Positions 8,246-16,224 of a stretch of DNA of 37,051 bases are shown here, in pieces; position 1 is the stretch's first letter, and each line of letters starts with the position of its first letter. The notes below the pieces were generated by a model that worked only from the letters and a program-made list of their open reading frames with translations, did not search any database and was not told the origin of the DNA. This DNA is from Moorena bouillonii PNG (GTDB lineage: Bacteria > Cyanobacteriota > Cyanobacteriia > Cyanobacteriales > Coleofasciculaceae), in assembly GCF_001942495.1 (NCBI RefSeq), contig NZ_MKZS01000001.1, positions 6,988,683 to 7,025,733 of the forward strand. Direction: 5' to 3'. A program made the translations under genes and the position numbers.

Positions 8246-9946
8246 ATGAAGAAGTCTAAAACTCGGGGATTCAACCCACAGTCGGAATGGAACAAGGTCA
8301 ACTGGCGAAAGCTAGAAATAACCGTGTTCAAGTTACAAAAACGAATATACCAAGCCTCACAGCGTGACGATGTTCGCGTGGTACGTAAATTACAAAAGAC
8401 CCTGATGAAGTCTTGGTCAGCCAAAATGATTGCGGTCAGGCGGGTAACCCAAGAGAACAAAGGCAAGAAAACTGCTGGAATAGACGGGATTAAAACCTTA
8501 AATGGTAAACAGCGTCTGGCCTTAGTAGCTAACCTGGAAATCTCAAGAAAAGCCAAACCAACTAGAAGGGTATGGATTCCAAAACCCGGACAGAAGGAAA
8601 AACGCCCACTAGGAATCCCAACAATGCATGACCGCGCCCTACAAGCACTAGTCAAACAAGCACTAGAGCCTGAATGGGAGGCTAAATTTGAACCTAACTC
8701 CTATGGGTTCAGACCAGGACGCTCATGTCATGATGCCATCGAAGCAATATTTAATGGAATCTGCAAAAAACCTAAATGGGTACTAGACGCCGATATCTCC
8801 AAATGTTTCGATAAAATCAATCACGATGTTCTTCTCACGAAATTAAACACCTATCCATCCTTGAGGCGATTAATTAAATCTTGGTTAAAAGCTGGTGTGA
8901 TGGATAATAACACATTCTCAGAAACCGAAGAAGGCACACCACAAGGAGGAGTAATATCACCTCTCCTCGCGAACATAGCCCTTCATGGAATGGAAACAAT
9001 AATTAAGACTTATATCGGAAATAAAAAGAACAAAAAAGGAGAAAAACTAGGAAAAGCTCAAAAGATGAGAGGTATAAGTCTAATTAGATATGCGGATGAT
9101 TTTGTCATCATGCACAAAGACCAAACCATAATAGAAGAATGTCAGAGAATCATCAGTGAATGGCTAAAAGACATAGGGTTGGAATTAAAGCCCAGTAAGA
9201 CAAAGATAACTCACACTTCGGAAGGATTCAATTTCCTAGGATTCAACATCCGACAATATCCAGCCGGAAAAAACCATTCAAAACTAGGCTTTAAAACCAT
9301 CATCAAACCATCCAAGGAAAAAGTTCTAGAACACTATAGGCAGCTTGCTGACATAATCGACCGTCACAAAGCTGCCCCTCAGGCTGCCCTAATCAGCCGA
9401 CTCTCACCTGTCATACGAGGATGGTGTAATTACAACAAAGCTGTTTGTAGTAAAGAAACCTTCAAAGACCTCGAATGCATGCTCTGGAACAAACTCCAAA
9501 GATGGGGATACAGGCGACATCCAAACAAATCAAAAACCTGGGTAATCAATAAATATTGGGGAACCGTAGAAAAAGACAACTGGACGTTCACAGACGGAAA
9601 GAGTTACCTCTTGAAACATGCCAAAACGAAAATCGTCCGGCACATCAAAGTCAAGAACACCACAAGTCCATTCAACGGAAACTTAATATATTGGAATTCC
9701 AGAATGGGAAAACATCCTGAAATAAACAGTCAAAAAGGAAGACTACTTAAAAAACAAAAAGGAAAATGCTCCCATTGTGGCCTTACCTTCAGGGATGGAG
9801 ATTTAATAGAAAAACACCACATAATACCACGCGCACTCGGTGGAGAAGACCTAGACAAAAATATGGAACTACTCCACCTGCATTGTCACGATGTCAAACA
9901 TGGAACGAAATCTAATTCACTGAATCTAGATGAAAATCCATTCTAG
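8246..9946 (+). CDS. ltrA-like: group II intron B reverse transcriptase/maturase with HNH
   Basis: The 566-residue intron-encoded protein has KKTAGIDG, NSYGFRPGRSCHDA, LDADISKCFDKI, GTPQGGVISPLLANI and the RT active site RYADDFVIM (YADD at residues 282-285). The maturase domain contains PVIRGWCNYNKA. The C-terminal HNH module has CSHCGLTF, KHHIIPRALGGED and LHCHDVKHG. The start ATG at 8246 is the first Met of the conserved N-terminus. Apparent catalytic residues are all present. It is clearly related to the proteins of introns A and C but not a recent copy of either, since the sequences differ throughout. Confidence 0.94.
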   Translation: MKKSKTRGFNPQSEWNKVNWRKLEITVFKLQKRIYQASQRDDVRVVRKLQKTLMKSWSAKMIAVRRVTQENKGKKTAGIDGIKTLNGKQRLALVANLEISRKAKPTRRVWIPKPGQKEKRPLGIPTMHDRALQALVKQALEPEWEAKFEPNSYGFRPGRSCHDAIEAIFNGICKKPKWVLDADISKCFDKINHDVLLTKLNTYPSLRRLIKSWLKAGVMDNNTFSETEEGTPQGGVISPLLANIALHGMETIIKTYIGNKKNKKGEKLGKAQKMRGISLIRYADDFVIMHKDQTIIEECQRIISEWLKDIGLELKPSKTKITHTSEGFNFLGFNIRQYPAGKNHSKLGFKTIIKPSKEKVLEHYRQLADIIDRHKAAPQAALISRLSPVIRGWCNYNKAVCSKETFKDLECMLWNKLQRWGYRRHPNKSKTWVINKYWGTVEKDNWTFTDGKSYLLKHAKTKIVRHIKVKNTTSPFNGNLIYWNSRMGKHPEINSQKGRLLKKQKGKCSHCGLTFRDGDLIEKHHIIPRALGGEDLDKNMELLHLHCHDVKHGTKSNSLNLDENPF

Positions 9947-9979
9947 AGGTGCCACTGACAAGGATTGTACTGTAATGAG

Positions 9980-10013
9980 GAGCCGGATGAGGGGAAACTT
10001 TCACGTCCGGTTC
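9980..10013 (+). other. domain V of group II intron B
   Basis: GAGCCGGATGA pairs with TCACGTCCGGTTC around GGGGAAACTT, a standard 34-base domain V with an AGC catalytic triad. Domain VI follows to 10057. Confidence 0.85.
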
Positions 10014-10114
10014 TGGAGACGAGTCAGCTGTGAGGTGACTCCCTGGCTTAGTTTAATGGAAACTGCCTGCGGGTATCCAGAATACACAAATCAACGAAGA
10101 GTACAGGTAGACAC

Positions 10115-11629
10115 ATGTCAAACCGATATAGTGACCTATGGAAAAGACAAAATTGGAAACAACTCCGACGGAACCTTTTTCGCCTACAGAGAAGAGTGTA
10201 CAAAGCAGTTCGAAACGGTGACTTGAGGAAAGCTCGGTCTCTACAAAAACTGATTCTGAAATCTCGCGCAGCACAACTTCTAGCCATCCGTCAAGTGACA
10301 CAGCTCAATAAAGGCAAGAAGACTGCCGGTGTGGATGGGAAGACAGCCCTAACATACAAAGAGCGAATTGAACTACTGTATGAATTGAACCACTATGGCC
10401 TTGTCTGGAAACATAGCGGACTTCGCGAAATCCCAATTCCAAAAAAGAATGGGAAAGTAAGGATTCTTAAGGTACCCACAATCGCCGATAGAGCATGGCA
10501 ATGTCTAGCCAAATACGCTCTCGAACCCGCCCACGAAGCAACTTTTCACGCCCGGAGTTACGGGTTTAGGACTGGACGCAGTGCCCATGATGCCCAAAAA
10601 CATGTGTTCAATAATTTAAGGTCACAATCCAATGGCATCAATAAGAGAGTAATTGAATTAGATATTAAAAAGTGTTTTGACCGTATCTCCCATAAGTCCA
10701 TCATGGATAGATTGCTAGCCCCAGCTAGTCTGAAGAAGGGGATTTTCAGATGTTTAAAAGCTGGCATCAATCCGGAATTCCCTGAACAAGGAACACCCCA
10801 AGGAGGTGTGGTTAGCCCACTCTTAGCCAACATTGCACTGGATGGAATAGAGGCAATTCACCCCAGCGTCCGATATGCAGACGACATGGTGATATTCCTC
10901 AAACCAGAGGATAACGCAGAAAAGGTACTGGACAAAATCAAGACCTTTTTAGCAGAACGTGAGATGGAAATCAGTCAAGAAAAGACCAAGATTACCAAAA
11001 CGACAGATGGCTTTGACTTCCTAGGTTGGAGAATGTATGTTCAAAAACATAACGGAAAATTCCGGAGTATTCCCTCAGTGGAAAATCACCGAAGTATCCG
11101 AAAGAAGATTAAAACCATAGTCAACAACTCGAATTATGGCGCTGAAGTAAAGGCACAAAAACTAGCCCCCGTGATCAGGGGATGGAGAAACTACCACAAA
11201 TGGTGTGACATGAGCAGCGCAAGAGATTCCTTGTGGTTCATGAACAAGACCGCCAACCGTAAATTCCGAAAAGAGAAGAAAGTCAACAGGTATAAAGCCA
11301 ACAAACTTTGTAACAAGGCTTTGCCATCCGTAGGATACGAACAGAACGGACACAAAATGGTAGCAGGAACCAACTCCCCCTATAACGGGAAAACAGTGTA
11401 CTGGAGTCAAAGAAACTCCAAGCTATACAGTGATGCTACAGCAATAGCCTTGAAAAGGCAACGCCATTCCTGTGGACATTGTGGATTAAAGTTCATAGAC
11501 GAAGAGTCCGTGCAACTCCATCACATAGATGGGAACCACGACAACTGGAAGTCTAAGAACCTAATGGCAGTACATCACAGCTGTCACCAACAAATCCACT
11601 GGAGCAAACCGAAAGGACAGGATATCTAG
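10115..11629 (+). CDS. ltrA-like: group II intron C reverse transcriptase/maturase with HNH
   Basis: The 504-residue intron-encoded protein starts at the ATG at 10115, 57 bases after intron B. RT motifs are KKTAGVDGK, RSYGFRTGRSAHDA, LDIKKCFDRI, GTPQGGVVSPLLANIAL and VRYADDMVIF (YADD at 254-257). The maturase region has APVIRGWRNYHKW. The HNH part has CGHCGLKF, LHHIDGNHDN and HHSCHQQIHW. It is shorter than the other two, mainly between RT motifs, but shows no frameshift or missing motif. Intron B sits upstream of the start and leaves this protein intact, although B must be removed or tolerated for the intron C RNA to fold. Confidence 0.94.
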   Translation: MSNRYSDLWKRQNWKQLRRNLFRLQRRVYKAVRNGDLRKARSLQKLILKSRAAQLLAIRQVTQLNKGKKTAGVDGKTALTYKERIELLYELNHYGLVWKHSGLREIPIPKKNGKVRILKVPTIADRAWQCLAKYALEPAHEATFHARSYGFRTGRSAHDAQKHVFNNLRSQSNGINKRVIELDIKKCFDRISHKSIMDRLLAPASLKKGIFRCLKAGINPEFPEQGTPQGGVVSPLLANIALDGIEAIHPSVRYADDMVIFLKPEDNAEKVLDKIKTFLAEREMEISQEKTKITKTTDGFDFLGWRMYVQKHNGKFRSIPSVENHRSIRKKIKTIVNNSNYGAEVKAQKLAPVIRGWRNYHKWCDMSSARDSLWFMNKTANRKFRKEKKVNRYKANKLCNKALPSVGYEQNGHKMVAGTNSPYNGKTVYWSQRNSKLYSDATAIALKRQRHSCGHCGLKFIDEESVQLHHIDGNHDNWKSKNLMAVHHSCHQQIHWSKPKGQDI

Positions 11630-11663
11630 GAGCCGTATGCGGTGAAAGTCGCACGTACGGATT
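11630..11663 (+). other. domain V of group II intron C
   Basis: GAGCCGTATGCGGTGAAAG followed by TCGCACGTACGGATT is a textbook domain V hairpin with an AGC triad, directly after the maturase stop. Domain VI (GAGAGGTGCC...) and the AC end at 11711 follow. Confidence 0.9.
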
Positions 11664-11711
11664 TGAAGGAGAGGTGCCCTGGGTAATACCAGGCATCGAC
11701 TCTAACTATAC

Positions 11712-11728
11712 CGGATTATCCCGATTAA
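11712..11728 (+). pseudogene. displaced last exon of the phosphoribosyltransferase gene
   Basis: CGGATTATCCCGATTAA completes the frame interrupted at 4434 and 7146: Ser-Asp-Tyr-Pro-Asp and a TAA stop. It is the original end of the gene, now 7.3 kb away. Confidence 0.82.
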
Positions 11729-12028
11729 TTACGGTTTAAGAGTATCTCAAATCCCCCAACCCAGCGCGGTGATGGCAAATGTCCTACTGGGGCTTGGAGT
11801 TGGAACTCAAAGTCTTGATCTCGAAGATGGGAGTTGTGAAGGGGCCAGCTGATGGAATTGACCTAAGGTCACGCTACGCGAAGGCAAAACCTATAGTAAC
11901 GAAAGTTGTTAGTTATAGCGCTACGGGCTGGGAATAGGGAAGATTCCTGTTATGAGTTCCCTGTTCTGAGTTGCCTGTTCAACACTTATGGGATAATTGA
12001 TCGCTCTTTATCTTACTTATTGCTGAGT
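11729..12028. other. intergenic region, no gene seen
   Basis: This stretch holds a copy of the dispersed CACGCTACGCGAA motif (11870-11882) and a GTTCCCTGTTC-type tract near 11950-11980. The 11755-11840 part is non-repetitive and rather GC-rich compared with nearby intergenic DNA, but I recognise no RNA or open frame in it. Confidence 0.5.
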
Positions 12029-12631
12029 TTAAAGTTCTAGTTCACATTGACTAAATACATAATTAATTGCTGAATACAGTCTCTCTAAATCAGAAATTGT
12101 ATAATTGTTAATTTCTCTAGTGTAGAGATTAGCTTTGAGTTTGCCAAACTGCCAAACTTGACCATTGGAAACAATTCCAAATATAGTTTGATCAGATTGG
12201 TCATTAAGCTTTTGAATTGCCACCATTTCTGCTAAACATTGACCCCACCCCTTAATAAAATCATCCTTTTTGGCTTCTACGGCTACAAAATAAGGCTTTT
12301 CAAAAATTTGTTTGCCAAGGGGTGACCGCTTTGCTAAAATATAATCGGGTATTCCCGTGAGCTGTTGATCATAGGTTATTGGTTTATGACTCCACAGCGT
12401 AAATTTATCTCGATACTGTCTGTATACTTCTTTTAAGAGCGGAAAAATAATCGCTTCACAAATAGCATACTCTGACTCTTCAACGGTAAATTCTCGAAGA
12501 CAAAACTCTAAATCTTCTTTAAACGCTTCTCTGATTACAGTGTCAGTTTCCAGGATATAATTGGCTTCAGTAGCAGTAATTGTAAATTCTTGGAGTACTT
12601 CGCCAATCGTTTTATAGGAATCAAAGGACAT
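12029..12631 (-). CDS. REase-like hypothetical protein
   Basis: The 200-residue protein has a restriction-endonuclease-like core: GIPDYILAKRS followed by FVAVEAKKDDF, i.e. the PD...(D/E)xK pattern with the Asp of GIPDY and the Glu and Lys of VEAKK. Similar stand-alone proteins are common in cyanobacteria and of unknown function. It may bind or cut DNA, but no partner methylase is present. The C-terminal part (FGIVSNGQVWQFGKL) is a typical strand-turn-strand of this fold. The gene is alone, with a repeat tract directly upstream of its start. Confidence 0.7.
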   Translation of the reverse strand: MSFDSYKTIGEVLQEFTITATEANYILETDTVIREAFKEDLEFCLREFTVEESEYAICEAIIFPLLKEVYRQYRDKFTLWSHKPITYDQQLTGIPDYILAKRSPLGKQIFEKPYFVAVEAKKDDFIKGWGQCLAEMVAIQKLNDQSDQTIFGIVSNGQVWQFGKLKANLYTREINNYTISDLERLYSAINYVFSQCELEL

Positions 12632-12635
12632 GAGG

Positions 12636-12712
12636 AAATTTAGAATTTAGAATTTAGAATTTAGAATTTAGAATTGGGAATCGGGAATCGGGAATCGGGA
12701 ATCGGGAATCGG
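12636..12712. repeat. tandem repeats (AATTTAG)n and (GGGAATC)n
   Basis: Five AATTTAG-type units (12636-12675) run into about five GGGAATC heptamers (to 12712). A tract of CACCCCAT units follows at 12782-12830. All are STRR-like intergenic repeats between the REase-like gene and the radical SAM fragment. Confidence 0.9.
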
Positions 12713-12835
12713 AACCCACCCCTAACCCCTCCCAGGAGGGGAACGGGAATCGGGAATTGGGATTAGCCACGATAACACCACACTCCCCATCACCCCATCA
12801 CCCCATCACCCCATCTCCCCATCTTCCCACAGTCA

Positions 12836-13357
12836 CTACACTTTCCGCGCCACTTCTGCAAGAGGTCTAGTGTTAGCAACTGCTGCCAAAAACTGAGTCA
12901 GTTGTGCTGGAATTTGATCGTGGACAATTTGGCGGTATTCAAGGAAATGTTCCAGATAGGCATGATCGCTAAGATAGCGTTTCCATACCTGAGGATTGTG
13001 CCTGAGGATAGAAAAAAGTTGACCCCAGAATTGGAAGCGGGTTTGGCGCTTGATGCCATTGCGCCAGATAATAATTAGCAGTGCCCAGAAATAGATAAAT
13101 TTTGGCATTACTAATTTAGGCTGATAGGGTTTCGGCTTCATATTTAAGTAGTGCCGATAAAGTCTGCCTAAATAGGATTCTGGTTTATATAATTCCCAGA
13201 AACAACTGACATATTCCTGAGCCAGTTGTTCTATCGGGCGAGTGGGGATAAAATTGGTCAGGGTTGTCTGATTGATATTTTCCTCATTGCCTTCTAGCAA
13301 ACGCCCCTCTTGTTTGAGCCGATGCCAAAGGGCGGTATTGGGCAAGGCTTGTAACAT
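12836..13357 (-). pseudogene. C-terminal fragment of B12-binding radical SAM gene (DUF4070 region)
   Basis: The fragment reads MLQALPNTALWHRLKQEGRL and continues through GNEENINQTTLTNFIP and a helical region with YRHYLNM, the C-terminal domain found after the radical SAM core in BchE/HpnP-like proteins. It continues the frame that ends at 14768, where the core stops after AIPHPVFS. The TnpB element (13358-14767) separates them. It could in principle be translated from its own Met, but without the catalytic core. Confidence 0.85.
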
Positions 13358-13450
13358 AGTGACATCCTCCCGACGCTGAATCAGAGATTACAGCGCGGGC
13401 TTCTTAACCTCACAGTTAAGAGTTCCTGCGTAGCACTTATCTAGATTTAA
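13358..13450 (-). ncRNA. probable omega RNA / right end of TnpB element
   Basis: TnpB guide RNAs are transcribed from the 3' end of tnpB into the element's right end, with the guide taken from flanking DNA. Here the structured right end (AACTGTGAGGTTAAGAAGCC... to GGGAGGATGTCACT) follows the tnpB stop. The guide would then begin at ATGTTACAAGCC in the radical SAM gene. This assignment is from family knowledge and position; the transcript is not demonstrated. Confidence 0.5.
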
Positions 13451-14650
13451 AATCCCCGATAGTACGCTCTCAGCAGGCGGTTTCCTTTCCCCAATAGTCC
13501 TTGGGTACTTTTGAATCCCACGATTACGAATCACTTCGGCACTGGCAACATCTCGGTTATTGGAGTAGCTGCATTCTTTACAGGTATGCCAACGAATTGA
13601 AAGGTTATTATCCCACTCCGCACCACAGTTAGGGCATTGTTTTGATGTCCCCCGATGGTCTACTGTGGCAAAAAACTTTCCTCGCTTCCAACAAACCCAT
13701 TTCAACAACTCTCTGAACTGACCAAAACTGGCATCTAGAGAATGCTTTCCAAGAAACCCTTTAGCCATGACTCGGTAATCAATATCCTCTACAAAAATAG
13801 AATCTGCTTGGTCACAGAGAGTATGAGCTACTTTGAGTTGCCAGTCTTGGCGAGTATTGTTAATTTTGTGGTGTAATCGTGCGATTTTAATTTGGACTTT
13901 CTCCCAATTCTTAGACCGCTTCTGTTTTCGAGACTCTCTACGTTGCAGCAATTTAAGCTCGCGTTGTAAGTCTACAAAAAACTTCTGTCTAGGAATTTTT
14001 AATCCATCTGATGTTGCCAAGAAATCAATCAATCCAACGTCTATTCCGATTGCTCGCCCAAAAGACGGTGGATCGGGAACAGAAACATCTGCTTGAATCG
14101 TTATGACAACAAACCATTTTGTTCCTCGACATCTTGACACAACTCTCACACCTTTAATCTTGAATCCATCAGGGATTTCTCGGTGTAAGTTGATGTCTAC
14201 AAGTCCCATCTTGGGAAGTTTAATTTTATTTCCCTTGAGGGGATTAGCAGGAAACTGAGGAAACAAAAAGGATTGATATCGCCCATACTTTTTAAAACGT
14301 GGAAAACCTCGCCCTCTCTGTCTGAACGACTCCCAGGAATTATGTAAACGTTTGACAACGTCTTGAGTGACTTGAGAATGAACTTCCTTCAGGTCAGTTT
14401 CGGTTTTTTTCCACTGCGTTAACTGTCGTTTTTGTGACCTATAACCCGGGAATGGAATGTCTGGAGACATAATATATTCCCGTATGAGCGAACATCTATC
14501 AATCGAACACTTACGACTATTCATCCAGTCCTTTAAGTCTCGCAAACAACGGTTATAAAGTCGTCTGCAAGTTTCTAGCCAACTCAACATTAATTCCTGT
14601 TGAGCTGCATCTGGATAAATTCGGTACGTGTAGTTCATGGTTAGTGCCAT
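13388..14650 (-). CDS. tnpB: RNA-guided nuclease TnpB (IS605 OrfB)
   Basis: This 420-residue TnpB belongs to the RNA-guided DNA nuclease family ancestral to Cas12. The RuvC catalytic set appears complete: Asp204 in GIDVGLIDF, Glu288 in IFVEDIDY and Asp367 in NRDVASAEV. The zinc ribbon has CPNCG (339/342) and CKEC (357/360). The N-terminal MNYTYRIYPDAAQQELMLSWL is the usual OrfB helix-turn-helix start. The start could be the second Met (MNYTY), four residues in. Activity is plausible because no residue is lost. Confidence 0.94.
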   Translation of the reverse strand: MALTMNYTYRIYPDAAQQELMLSWLETCRRLYNRCLRDLKDWMNSRKCSIDRCSLIREYIMSPDIPFPGYRSQKRQLTQWKKTETDLKEVHSQVTQDVVKRLHNSWESFRQRGRGFPRFKKYGRYQSFLFPQFPANPLKGNKIKLPKMGLVDINLHREIPDGFKIKGVRVVSRCRGTKWFVVITIQADVSVPDPPSFGRAIGIDVGLIDFLATSDGLKIPRQKFFVDLQRELKLLQRRESRKQKRSKNWEKVQIKIARLHHKINNTRQDWQLKVAHTLCDQADSIFVEDIDYRVMAKGFLGKHSLDASFGQFRELLKWVCWKRGKFFATVDHRGTSKQCPNCGAEWDNNLSIRWHTCKECSYSNNRDVASAEVIRNRGIQKYPRTIGERKPPAESVLSGILNLDKCYAGTLNCEVKKPAL

Positions 14651-14767
14651 GTAAAATATCTTAGCACAAGCCAGGCGAATGATAAATGTTAATTTGCATA
14701 AACCCCGTCCCGGCTATCATCCCGACACCAAATCAAAGATTATGGTGCGGGGCTTCTCGCCGGGGTA

Positions 14768-15337
14768 GCTAAAAACAGGATGGGGAATGGCGGTTGCTTC
14801 TACAAAATCGATAATGCGATCGCCTGCTCCTGGTTTTTCCCCATCCAAGCCAATAATAAATCCAGCCATCACTCGCAAACCTGCCCGATTAATTTTCTCA
14901 ACCGCATCTCGTAAGGGTTGACGGGTGTTGTGGTGTTTTTTGGTCAGGGTCAAGCTATCAGTATCTGGTGTTTCAATTCCCACAAACACTGAACTAAAAT
15001 TGGCAGCAATCATCAAGTCCAACAGTTCATCATCTTCGGCCAGATTCAAGGAAGCTTCTGTGGACAAATGAAACGGGTAACCATGCTCTGCCATCCAGAG
15101 AGCCAGTTCCTGCAACAGAACCTTGACATGGCGTTTATTGCCAATAAAATTATCATCAACTATAAATACAGGAAGCCGCCAACCCAAATTATAGAGAGTT
15201 TGCAATTCAGCCAATACTTGAGCTGGGGTTTTCGTGCGCGGTTTACGGCCATATCGCACAGAGATGTCACAGAACTCGCACTGGAAAGGACAACCACGGG
15301 AAAACTGTACCGACATCTCACTATAAGCATCCAATTC
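14768..15337 (-). pseudogene. radical SAM core fragment of the split gene
   Basis: The middle piece runs from [15 protein letters not shown] to AIPHPVFS. It has the [4Fe-4S]/SAM motif [10 protein letters not shown] and the strands [18 protein letters not shown] and VFVGIETPD typical of class B radical SAM enzymes. Insertions bound it on both sides. The open frame continues upstream into the next element as far as about 15460, so a non-native start would be needed. The original gene would be N part (17998-18498), this piece, then 12836-13357, about 530 residues in all. Confidence 0.87.
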
Positions 15338-15795
15338 CATTGACACTCCCCGCCCTGGAAGGACGGGGATTCTTGCTTGGCCTTTGGCCACGCTACGCGA
15401 ACAACGGGGTGACTTGTTATCCCTTGCCGGAGCCAGGAAAAATAGAGGTCTCCTCTCCACAAGCGTATTTGGTCTATGACCTAGGTTTCGGTGTGCCCCA
15501 CCGTACCTAAAATAGTTAACAAATTTAAGTTAACAAATTTAGATAACAAATCTAGATGAACATTTTTTTTATCAAAGACTTTCATAAACGTCCAAATCGT
15601 TAGACTTGATTGTGCAACATGATTATCTCAAAACATGTTTTTTACACTGTCTACTTATTCAAGATCATGTTTATCTAGAACATTAATTGTTTTTTTGTTA
15701 TGTTTTTATCTTAACACGGTGCGATCAAACTGTCAATACATAGATGCTCCTTTGGAGCCGCCAAAGGCGAACAAAAAAAAGCCGTCCTGTAAGGA

Positions 15796-15838
15796 CCTAT
15801 GCTTTATAAACATATTTCTTTACAAAAAACTTGACAAA
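15796..15838. repeat. inverted repeat copy 1 (partner at 17918-17960)
   Basis: A sequence of about 40 bases beginning CTATGCTTTATAAACAT and ending AAAAAACTTGACAA is present here on the plus strand. It recurs on the minus strand at 17960-17918, apparently without mismatch over the core. Each copy is preceded by GTCCTTACAG-type hairpin sequence. The pair brackets the IS4/Tn5-like transposase. Confidence 0.85.
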
Positions 15839-15865
15839 TTTTAGGAATTATGAATAGGAAATAAA

Positions 15866-16080
15866 TAGGGCTGGCTGCATGAAGGCAGAAGGCATACCCG
15901 ACAAGGCTTTCAAGCCTTTTTTCCAAAACAAAGTGCCAGGTTTTGGCATCTTGTCGCTCAAAAACCTTGTACTTTTGTGGGAAATCCCTGGGTTTTCTTG
16001 GGGAACCTTGGGGTGAAACTCAGATTTGTCAAGCTGTGTAGCCTCTAAAGTCGCTTTGTCGACTTATTCAGCAAGCCCTA
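15866..16080. repeat. MITE-like unit with imperfect terminal inverted repeats
   Basis: TAGGGCTGGCTGCATGA at 15866 is matched in inverted form by TAGGGCTTGCTGAATAA ending at 16080 (about 14 of 17). The 215-base interior has short dyads (AAGGCTTTCAAGCCTT) but no open frame. The TAGGGCTTGCTGAATAA end is of a type seen on cyanobacterial insertion sequences; no specific family is claimed. The following 16081-16224 shows nothing recognisable. Confidence 0.45.
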
Positions 16081-16224
16081 AAAGCATTTATTGACTTGAC
16101 AAAGCTGAATTCAACAAGTAGAAATATAGCAATTCATACCGATTAGTAAAGGCCGAGGGGGGACTGATCAGCTTTGCAATCGGTTATTAGTCTTTATTAT
16201 GGTTATGTAGCCTCTTCTTACGTA

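Larger units (their letters stand above)
7658..10057 (+). mobile_element. group II intron B, nested inside intron C
   Basis: The 2.40-kb intron starts with GTGCGATTCGTTG at 7658 and probably ends in TTTAAT at 10057. Its candidate EBS1 GCCCGC (7996-8001), in the loop of a TAGTT/AACTA stem, pairs with IBS1 GCAGGC (7652-7657) in five of six positions. Domain V is at 9980-10013 and the domain VI branch A is probably 10050. It splits a hairpin of intron C: GGATGCAGGC (7648-7657) on one side and GCCTGCGGGTATCC (10065-10078) on the other. The 3' end could be shifted by a few bases. The non-coding 7658-8245 holds domains I-III. Confidence 0.83.
7147..11711 (+). mobile_element. group II intron C, interrupted by intron B
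   Basis: The 5' end is GTGCGGCTTGC at 7147 and the 3' end ...AACTATAC at 11711, an AC end. Without the nested intron B it is about 2.17 kb. EBS1 AAACGG (7482-7487), in a loop closed by a CAGT/ACTG stem, perfectly complements IBS1 CCGTTT (7141-7146). The section AACTATCTAACGG...GGTGAAA at 7231 onward aligns in position and sequence with the same part of intron B, supporting the 5' end. Domain V is at 11630-11663. Removing it in sense orientation rejoins GTTT to CGGATTATCCCGATTAA and restores the host stop codon. Domain I and adjoining non-coding domains occupy 7147-7657. Confidence 0.88.
13358..14767 (-). mobile_element. TnpB-only IS200/IS605-type element
   Basis: The element is about 1.41 kb and lies inside the radical SAM gene. 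It carries tnpB but no tnpA, so movement would need a TnpA from elsewhere. The end after tnpB (13358-13440) has GTGACATCCTCCC and hairpin-forming AGCGCGGGCTTCTTAACC sequence. The other end (14700-14767) has CCCCG/CGGGG palindromic sequence. No target duplication is seen, as expected for single-strand transposition. The boundaries come from rejoining VFS to MLQALPN. Confidence 0.82.

Noticed and set aside
4538-11629. Retron or diversity-generating retroelement
   Set aside because: The reverse transcriptases carry maturase and HNH domains and are followed by domain V hairpins, which identifies group II introns. No template repeat or variable target gene is present.
15635-15844. 69-codon open frame ending in FINIFLYKKLDKF
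   Set aside because: Its end is the 40-bp inverted repeat, which yields the same residues at the tail of the broken radical SAM fragment. It is element sequence, not a gene.
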